64,000 nt of DNA from Acidimicrobiaceae bacterium (GTDB lineage: Bacteria > Actinomycetota > Acidimicrobiia > Acidimicrobiales > Aldehydirespiratoraceae). The DNA lies in NCBI GenBank assembly GCA_028819005.1, contig JAPPMP010000042.1:19891-83890 (forward strand), written 5' to 3'. A program made the translations under genes and the position numbers. Within the stretch, counting starts at the first letter, position 1. Each line of letters opens with the position of its first letter. Below, piece after piece: positions 58,626 through 64,000 of this stretch. Below the pieces are notes generated by a model, which saw nothing but the letters and a program-made list of their open reading frames with translations, was not told the origin of the DNA and ran no database searches.

Positions 58626-60931
58626 CAGGCTTCGATGTCCAGGCGCGGGACGATGCGATCGAGCCAACTCGGGATCCACCAGTTCCTTGAGCCGAGCAAC
58701 TCCATGGTTGCAGGTACCAACAACATGCGCACCAGGGTGGCGTCGAGCACGATGGCTGATGCGAGACCCAGGCCGAACACTGCCGGCACACGCGCATCCT
58801 CCAGAATGAAACTCCCGAAGACGAACGCCATGATCGCTGCCGCGGCTGTGATCACCCGCGCCGTTGCCGCCAAACCGTCGCTCACCGAGGTCACCGGGTC
58901 ACCGGTGCGTTGATATTCCTCGCGTATCCGGCTCAGAAGAAAGACCTCGTAGTCCATCGACAGACCGAAGACGATGGCGAACATCATCATTGGAATGAAA
59001 GGCTCGATGGGTCCCGGGTCGACTCCGGTGACAGTGCTGAACCAACCCCATTGGAATACCGCGACAACGATCCCGTAAGCCGCGCTTATCGAAAGCAGGT
59101 TCATGATCACTGCCTTGAGCGGAACCAGCAATGAGCGGAAGACCGCCATCAACAGGACGAACGAGAACAGCAGCACCGCAGCGAAGAAGACGGGCATGCG
59201 ACTGCTGAGATAGTCCGAGAAGTCAATCCCGGCAGCAGTGCCGCCGGTGAGGGCGACCTCCAGGGTCGTGTCTGCAATCGCTTCGGGAATCACCACATCT
59301 CGCAGACGTCCGACGAGCAGCTCGGTGGCGTGGTCCTGGGGAGCGGTGTGGGGAATCGCCCGGATCATGAACGCACTCGGGGAATCCGGGTTGTTGGGAA
59401 GTGCCTGGGGAACTGCGGCGATCCCGGGATCGCCCTCCAGTGCTGAGACGAGAGCGCCGATCGCCTGCGCGTCGGTGCTGCTGTTGACCACCGCGGTGAT
59501 CAGGAACGGCCCGTTGAATCCCGGGCCGAAGCCCTCCGCCAAAAGGTCGTAGGCACGTCGAGTGGTGGTTTCTTCGGCGAAGTTGCTTTCGTCGGAGAAA
59601 CCGAGACGCAGATCCAACAGCGGTGCTGTGATGAGCAAAAGGATCGCCGCGCCCACCACCGCAACGCTGCGCGGGCGTGCTTGGACGAACCGGCTCCAGC
59701 GGTACGCCACGGTCTCGCGCAACGGTTTGACCTTGCGAGGCGGGAGTTGGCGGCGCAATGCGGGGACGAAGAAACCGGCGATCAACACGACGATGGCCAA
59801 GGGAAAACAGAACACCAAAGGGTCTATGCCCAAGCCGAAGCCGAACAGCCCGACAGCCACGAAGCCGGCGGCAATGATTCCCCGCCGGCGGGTGATCTCC
59901 AGTCGTTCCCCGGCGAATCCGACCAGCGCGGGCATCAGCGTCAAAGACGAGATGAGGGTGACCAGAACGGTTATGGAGGTGGCCACGCCGATACCGGTGA
60001 TGAATGGGAGACCGATCACCATCAGGCCCAACAGGGAGACCACGACGGTGATCCCCGCGAACAGCACAGCTCGTCCGGCGGTTCTCATGGCGCCGACCGC
60101 GGCGTCGGCCGGTTCTGATCCCTCCCGCAACAGTTCCCGGTAGCGGGTCACGAGAAACAACGTGTAGTCGATTCCCACCCCGAGCCCGATCATGATGGCG
60201 AGCGTGGTGGCGAACTCGGGACCACCGGAAATGTTGGAAGCGAGCACGGTTGCGGCGATGCCGCCGACAACTCCGACCAGAGCCACCCCGATGGGAAGAC
60301 CCATGCCCAGCACCGACCCTGTGGCCAGGATCAGGATGAAGATGGCGAAAGCAACGCCTATCAGTTCAGATTGCGGGGGCTCGAAACCTGCCAGGGAACT
60401 CCCGCCGATCTCGACTTGCAGACCCTCGAGGGAGGGAATCAGATCTCTGATCTGCTCACCGATGGCGCCCGAGCTTTCCTGGTCGACGTTCTTGCCGAGC
60501 TGGACGGTCGCATAGGCGATCTGTCCGTCTGCCGAGACGCCTCCACCGCCGGTTGGGCCCGAGTTGTAGGGCGACAGGACCATCGCACCGTCGATCTCGT
60601 TGGCTCTGCTGAACATCTGGCGCATCACTGCAACCACTTCTGGATCGTGAACCCCCTGAGTTGCGGAGTAGACGATGCTCCCGCTGAGCCCGCTGCCCGC
60701 CCCGCCGAAGGCCCCGAAGTGCTCGTCGAGCGCGTTGAACCCGGCTTCGGTCTCTGAACCGGGAAGCTGTTGTTCGGCTGAGAACCCGCTGCCGATGCTC
60801 AGCGCTGCGCCGAGCAGTGCCGCAAGACCCAGGACCCACAGTCCGAGCACGGTCCCGCGTCTTTGAAAACACCAACTTCCGAGTCGAGCGACCATCCGGC
60901 GAGTCTGCCCGATATCGACCGGGAACGACAC
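58625..60931 (-). CDS. MMPL/RND family transporter
   Basis: Membrane exporter of 768 residues with two blocks of about six helices separated by large external loops, as in MmpL lipid exporters and RND pumps. Recognisable segments are IGLGVGIDYTLFLVTRYRE in the first block and FGLSMDYEVFLLSRIREEY in the second, each with the Asp-Tyr pair linked to proton coupling. The N-terminus WCFQRRGTVLGLWVLGLAAL is the first helix. It lies 26 bp after the nucleotidase gene and overlaps the DUF3179 gene. Cargo unknown, lipids or drugs by family. Confidence 0.92.
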   Translation of the reverse strand: MSFPVDIGQTRRMVARLGSWCFQRRGTVLGLWVLGLAALLGAALSIGSGFSAEQQLPGSETEAGFNALDEHFGAFGGAGSGLSGSIVYSATQGVHDPEVVAVMRQMFSRANEIDGAMVLSPYNSGPTGGGGVSADGQIAYATVQLGKNVDQESSGAIGEQIRDLIPSLEGLQVEIGGSSLAGFEPPQSELIGVAFAIFILILATGSVLGMGLPIGVALVGVVGGIAATVLASNISGGPEFATTLAIMIGLGVGIDYTLFLVTRYRELLREGSEPADAAVGAMRTAGRAVLFAGITVVVSLLGLMVIGLPFITGIGVATSITVLVTLISSLTLMPALVGFAGERLEITRRRGIIAAGFVAVGLFGFGLGIDPLVFCFPLAIVVLIAGFFVPALRRQLPPRKVKPLRETVAYRWSRFVQARPRSVAVVGAAILLLITAPLLDLRLGFSDESNFAEETTTRRAYDLLAEGFGPGFNGPFLITAVVNSSTDAQAIGALVSALEGDPGIAAVPQALPNNPDSPSAFMIRAIPHTAPQDHATELLVGRLRDVVIPEAIADTTLEVALTGGTAAGIDFSDYLSSRMPVFFAAVLLFSFVLLMAVFRSLLVPLKAVIMNLLSISAAYGIVVAVFQWGWFSTVTGVDPGPIEPFIPMMMFAIVFGLSMDYEVFLLSRIREEYQRTGDPVTSVSDGLAATARVITAAAAIMAFVFGSFILEDARVPAVFGLGLASAIVLDATLVRMLLVPATMELLGSRNWWIPSWLDRIVPRLDIEA

Positions 60932-60957
60932 GTTGCTGCTGGTGTTGTTTTCGGCGC

Positions 60958-62379
60958 TCAGAACTCGGCGGTCTCGTGGGGGAGCAGGACCCGCGCCGCG
61001 CGCAGATAGCCGTATGGAGTCTCGGCCCGAAAGTTGGAGACACGGCTCGTGTAGACGTCGGCATGTTTCTCGACCTGGCGTGCAAACAGGCTCTTGTCGA
61101 CGCCGGCTCTCATCAACGGACCCCAGAACGTGTTTCCCTGCTCGCTCGCGGCCCGTGCCAACGGCGCGATGCGCTCGTCGAGCTCCGCCAGATCAGCGGT
61201 GGTCGATTCGATGGCGGCGTCGATCTTCCCTCTGGGTTCGTCGTCGACGACGAGATGGCGGCGTTGAATCCGCAGGCGCGACTGCGCGAACTCCAGCCGG
61301 CTCTTCTCCTCCATCAGATCAGCGAGTTCGACGTTGGCGCCCAGCGCATCGGTGCTCGCCAGAATCTCGTCCTCCAATTCACGAACGATCAGTGCGGTGC
61401 GCCAGCGCAGCACGTCTTTGGTGACATACACATCGCCGAACAGATGGTCGCCCACGTAGAGGAACTGCGATCCCTCGTGGCCCAGCGCGTCTTCCACTAG
61501 ACGAGCGTTGCCTCCGTGGTAGACGGCGCCAGGCTCGATCGCCCCGAGGTGCGGTTCCAGCAGGCCCCGCTCAGGGTCGACGACCTCATAAATGGGTCCG
61601 GCGTCGGAGAAGAACCGCGGTTTGTTGGCGGCCACGATGATCAGGTCGAACAGGTCACGCCAGGTTTGGCCTTCAGGCATGAAACGGTTGAAACACCAGT
61701 TCATCATCTGTTGGCTGTAAGACCAGTCGGAGTTGGTGATGAGTATCAGGTCTTTGCCGGCGAGACGCTGATCCATGAGAGTCGGCACGGTCTCGGGGTC
61801 GAGATCGACGAAGCGTTCGGGATCAGAGACGATCGCCGCTTTGAGTGATCCGTCGCGGTGTGCGCTTATCAGGGCAGCGTCGATGGTGCTGTGAAGCTGC
61901 CGGTACGTCTTGACGCCAGGCAGAGGTGAGCGGTCGTGGCGGTCTATCAGCTGACACCACAGCGAGGCTCGACTCAGCTCAAAAAGCGTGTTCATGAACT
62001 TGAACCGCGGATCAGCAAGTTCGATGACCGTCTCCGAGTAGCTTCGCCGCAATTCCGCGAACGGCAGCATCTGGTTGCCGTGCTGGGCTCTCACCACGTA
62101 ACCGAAGCGCGTCGCTTTGACAATGTTGCCCAGCTCCAGGTCGAAGGTGAGCCCGAGCGTGAAAGCCTCGGGGTCGAACACCAGATCAGCCACCGGCCAG
62201 CCCAACTTTTCGAGGTAGGCGCAACCATGGTCGAAAGCTGCCCGTTCCCATTCATCCACGAAGTAGTGGATGAGCGTGTAGTCCATGTCGTAGCCGATCG
62301 CTCGAACGCCGCGAAGATTGAGGGTCCGGTTGCAGAACACGCCTCGTGGGTGTTGACGCTCGGGAAGGGGCTCGCTCAC
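60958..62379 (-). CDS. HAD-IG family 5'-nucleotidase (cN-II-like)
   Basis: HAD-superfamily phosphatase of 473 residues related to cytosolic purine 5'-nucleotidase II, which dephosphorylates IMP and GMP. Motif I is GYDMDYTLIHY with the nucleophilic Asp. LILITNSDWSY is motif II, and YVGDHLFGDVYVTK supplies the late acidic motif. A helical stretch around residues 350-400 (ELADLMEEKSRLEFAQSRLR) may be a coiled coil. It begins 4 bp after the dinB stop, so it shares the dinB transcript. Confidence 0.9.
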   Translation of the reverse strand: MSEPLPERQHPRGVFCNRTLNLRGVRAIGYDMDYTLIHYFVDEWERAAFDHGCAYLEKLGWPVADLVFDPEAFTLGLTFDLELGNIVKATRFGYVVRAQHGNQMLPFAELRRSYSETVIELADPRFKFMNTLFELSRASLWCQLIDRHDRSPLPGVKTYRQLHSTIDAALISAHRDGSLKAAIVSDPERFVDLDPETVPTLMDQRLAGKDLILITNSDWSYSQQMMNWCFNRFMPEGQTWRDLFDLIIVAANKPRFFSDAGPIYEVVDPERGLLEPHLGAIEPGAVYHGGNARLVEDALGHEGSQFLYVGDHLFGDVYVTKDVLRWRTALIVRELEDEILASTDALGANVELADLMEEKSRLEFAQSRLRIQRRHLVVDDEPRGKIDAAIESTTADLAELDERIAPLARAASEQGNTFWGPLMRAGVDKSLFARQVEKHADVYTSRVSNFRAETPYGYLRAARVLLPHETAEF

Positions 62380-62383
62380 CGGG

Positions 62384-63661
62384 TCATTGTCGCGCGTCGG
62401 GGGGTTCGGATGCGGAGGATTGTTCCGCGGCCTCCGAATCGAGAGCGGTGGGGCGAGTCAGGGCTGCCACCTCACCCTTGTGGTCGAGCAGCGACGCCCG
62501 CGCCACGGCTTTGTCGCCCCATCGTGAACGGATGCTGTCGATCATGGTGTCGAGCGCGTCGGTCGGCTTGCCGCCGTCGCCGAACGGGAGCGCGAGCTGT
62601 ATCGCATCGGGAGAACCGAGCGCTGAGTATGTGACCCCGATCAACGTGCAACCGACACGGCCGAGTCTGCTGCCGGGACCGTGGGGACCGTCGATCAGAT
62701 CGAGCAGCAACTCGTCGGCGACTGCAACGAGAATGTCTGTTTGTTGAGTCGCTTCGGGCAGGGTGCGAGATCGGGTCTCGTGACGCATTTCTGAAGTTCG
62801 GTACCGGACGGTGACGGTGCGGGCGACGCGTTCTGCTTTGCGCAGACGTGCCGCCACCTTCTCTGCCAGGGCGAGCATCTCGAGCCGCAGTTCCTCGCGG
62901 CGGCGGACCTTCTGCCCGAGAGCCCGCTGAGCGCCCATGGACCGGTCACGGCGGTTGGTGTCGATTGCCCGCGGGTCGTGGTTGTGAGCCAGCGCCAGAA
63001 GGTGGGCGCTCGCGTGGTCGCCGAGATAGCTCTTGAGTCCGTCACGCTCGCAAGAGGCCAGATCTCCGACCGTGTCGATGCCGTGATCGTGGAGCTTCGC
63101 TGCAGTCACCCGACCCACCCCCCAGAGAACCTCGATGGGCAGCGGATGAAGGAAGGCGAGTTCGTTGCCCGGTTCGACGACGATTGTTCCGTCAGGTTTC
63201 GCCTGGCCGCTGGCGACCTTGGCGAGAAACTTGGTTTGCGCAACCCCCACCGAAAGCGCCAGCCCCACGTTCTCCCGCACTCGAGTCCTCAGTTTCTGAG
63301 CGATCTGAGCGGCGGGTCCGAAGAGATGCTCGGCTCCGGCAACGTCGAGGAAGGCCTCATCGACCGAGAGCGGTTCGACGAAAGGTGTGAAATCAGCGAA
63401 CTGCTCGAACACCTGTGTCGATGCTTCGGCATAGGCCTCCATACGAGGTGGAACTGTGATGGCTTGTGGACATAGAGAGCGGGCGAGCACACCACCCATC
63501 CCAGAGCGGACTCCGCAGCGTTTGGCTTCGTAGCTGCAGGCCAGCACCACGCCTTCGCCGACGATGACGGCGCGCTCGCGCAGTCTGGGATCGTCACGCT
63601 GTTCAACCGAGGCGTAGAAGGCATCAAGGTCGGCATGGAGGATAGTGGCGCGGCCGCTCAC
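62384..63661 (-). CDS. dinB: DNA polymerase IV (Y family)
   Basis: Translesion DNA polymerase of 425 residues. Metal-binding acidic residues are Asp11 in HADLDAFYASVE and Asp101-Glu102 in EPLSVDEAFLDV. The little-finger region with QKVRRREEL and a C-terminal tail with DAIQLALPFGD, a possible clamp-binding QLALPF, complete it. An SOS box lies 15-29 bp upstream, so it is expected to be induced by DNA damage. It heads a run of four close genes. Confidence 0.95.
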   Translation of the reverse strand: MSGRATILHADLDAFYASVEQRDDPRLRERAVIVGEGVVLACSYEAKRCGVRSGMGGVLARSLCPQAITVPPRMEAYAEASTQVFEQFADFTPFVEPLSVDEAFLDVAGAEHLFGPAAQIAQKLRTRVRENVGLALSVGVAQTKFLAKVASGQAKPDGTIVVEPGNELAFLHPLPIEVLWGVGRVTAAKLHDHGIDTVGDLASCERDGLKSYLGDHASAHLLALAHNHDPRAIDTNRRDRSMGAQRALGQKVRRREELRLEMLALAEKVAARLRKAERVARTVTVRYRTSEMRHETRSRTLPEATQQTDILVAVADELLLDLIDGPHGPGSRLGRVGCTLIGVTYSALGSPDAIQLALPFGDGGKPTDALDTMIDSIRSRWGDKAVARASLLDHKGEVAALTRPTALDSEAAEQSSASEPPDARQ

Positions 63662-63676
63662 CCCTCCAACCTATAG

Positions 63677-63690
63677 CAAACATATGTTCG
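63677..63690 (-). promoter_or_regulatory. SOS (LexA) box upstream of dinB
   Basis: On the minus strand the site reads CGAACATATGTTTG, an exact fit to the Gram-positive/actinobacterial LexA consensus CGAAC-N4-GTTYG. It is 15 bp from the dinB start codon, where bound LexA would block transcription or translation initiation. Confidence 0.85.
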
Positions 63691-63691
63691 A

Positions 63692-63961
63692 TGCCAGTGG
63701 CGAAATCGGTGTGATCGGCGATTGACCTCTACAATTCGGGAATCCGCGCAAGAAGATCCTAGCTGATGCGTCGTTTGTGTAGAGGCCTGGTAAGTGGGCA
63801 GTGGATTTGTGTGTGCGGATGGTTTGGTTTGCGGGGTTGCGGCTTGTCCGGTCTGGTGAGCAGAGCGAGTTAGGAGCGGGTGGTCGCGTAACCTGTGCCT
63901 GCCCTGCTGCGGGTTGGCCTGTGTCTGTGAGGTCTGTGGGTGGGCTGGTGGTGGTTGTCTT
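63692..63961. other. G/T-rich stretch without a recognised gene
   Basis: About 270 bp between the SOS box and the edge of the window. The plus strand is rich in GGTTTG/GTGGTTG-type words from about 63790 onward, and no frame of supportable length or family was found on either strand. Confidence 0.5.
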
Positions 63962-64000
63962 TTAGTTGTTGTTGCATTCTTGGATGCGGTCGAGTTCGAT
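63962..64000 (-). CDS. Possible C-terminal end of a gene continuing outside the window
   Basis: On the minus strand the last 12 codons read IELDRIQECNNN followed by TAA, open to the right edge. Too short to identify. Listed as a possible partial gene only. Confidence 0.2.
   Translation of the reverse strand: MELDRIQECNNN

Noticed and set aside
1..64000. Search for tRNA, rRNA, riboswitches and an origin
   Set aside because: No cloverleaf-like, rRNA-like or known riboswitch pattern was recognised by eye. A covariance-model scan would be needed to exclude them fully.

Overview
The window looks like chromosomal DNA of a high-G+C actinobacterium, most likely from the class Acidimicrobiia or a close relative. 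This is inferred from gene style and content, without a marker-gene comparison. Signs are an actinobacterial-type SOS box (CGAAC-N4-GTTYG), lipoprotein solute-binding proteins with acidic Met-Ala-Asp linkers, many 4-bp ATGA/GTGA gene overlaps, GTG and TTG starts, and heterotrophic metabolism: aromatic cleavage, CoA ligases, CoA transferase, P450, sarcosine oxidase, haloalkane dehalogenase and alpha-glucoside uptake. No rRNA, tRNA or CRISPR array was found.

Layout. 1-4.4 kb: the end of an extradiol ring-cleavage dioxygenase, two class-I glutamine amidotransferase-fold enzymes, a CaiB-type CoA transferase and a VapBC pair. 4.4-6.4 kb: a class-II Fic AMP-transferase with repeated operator-like sites, then an AbrB/PIN-like toxin-antitoxin pair. 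6.5-11.4 kb: class I aldolase, an SDR remnant, an acyl-CoA ligase, an orphan solute-binding lipoprotein and a tandem-repeat island. 11.4-17.2 kb: a four-gene operon of glpD, an alkyl-DHAP-synthase-like flavoprotein, a lipoprotein and an FGGY kinase. 17.2-25.9 kb: a DNA alkyltransferase, malate synthase G and the soxBDAG sarcosine oxidase operon with a divergent LysR regulator. 26.3-27.2 kb: a TauD/TfdA dioxygenase.

27.2-31.1 kb holds the most striking unit. It is a three-gene operon with 4-bp overlaps encoding an SF1 helicase, a DarT-like ADP-ribosyltransferase and an ADP-ribosylglycohydrolase. It reads as a toxin/antidote module with a nucleic-acid motor and is the best candidate for an undescribed defence or toxin-antitoxin system.

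31.1-34.3 kb: dienelactone hydrolase, SDR, cytochrome P450 and a small SHOCT-like protein. 34.4-38.4 kb: a duplication island with three copies of a 107-residue membrane protein and two intact copies plus one remnant of an 81-residue protein. It also contains a fibronectin-III remnant and a decayed ISL3 element. 38.4-47.5 kb: engB, then an alpha-glucoside ABC importer (ATPase on +; permeases, binding protein, GH13 glucosidase and haloalkane dehalogenase on -). 47.7-49.8 kb: a divergent SHMT-like/class II aldolase pair. 49.8-52.4 kb: a debris field of Fic and transposase fragments plus a nucleotidyltransferase pair. 52.5-55 kb: a cyclase-domain protein and a large EF-hand/glycine-zipper protein. 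55-63.7 kb: an acyl-CoA ligase, then an SOS-box-fronted run of dinB, a HAD 5'-nucleotidase, an MMPL exporter and a DUF3179 lipoprotein.

Functional links: sarcosine oxidase yields glycine and C1 units, and malate synthase disposes of glyoxylate. The AglA-type glucosidase processes sugars brought in by its ABC importer. The glpD operon handles glycerol-3-phosphate/DHAP and possibly ether-lipid precursors.
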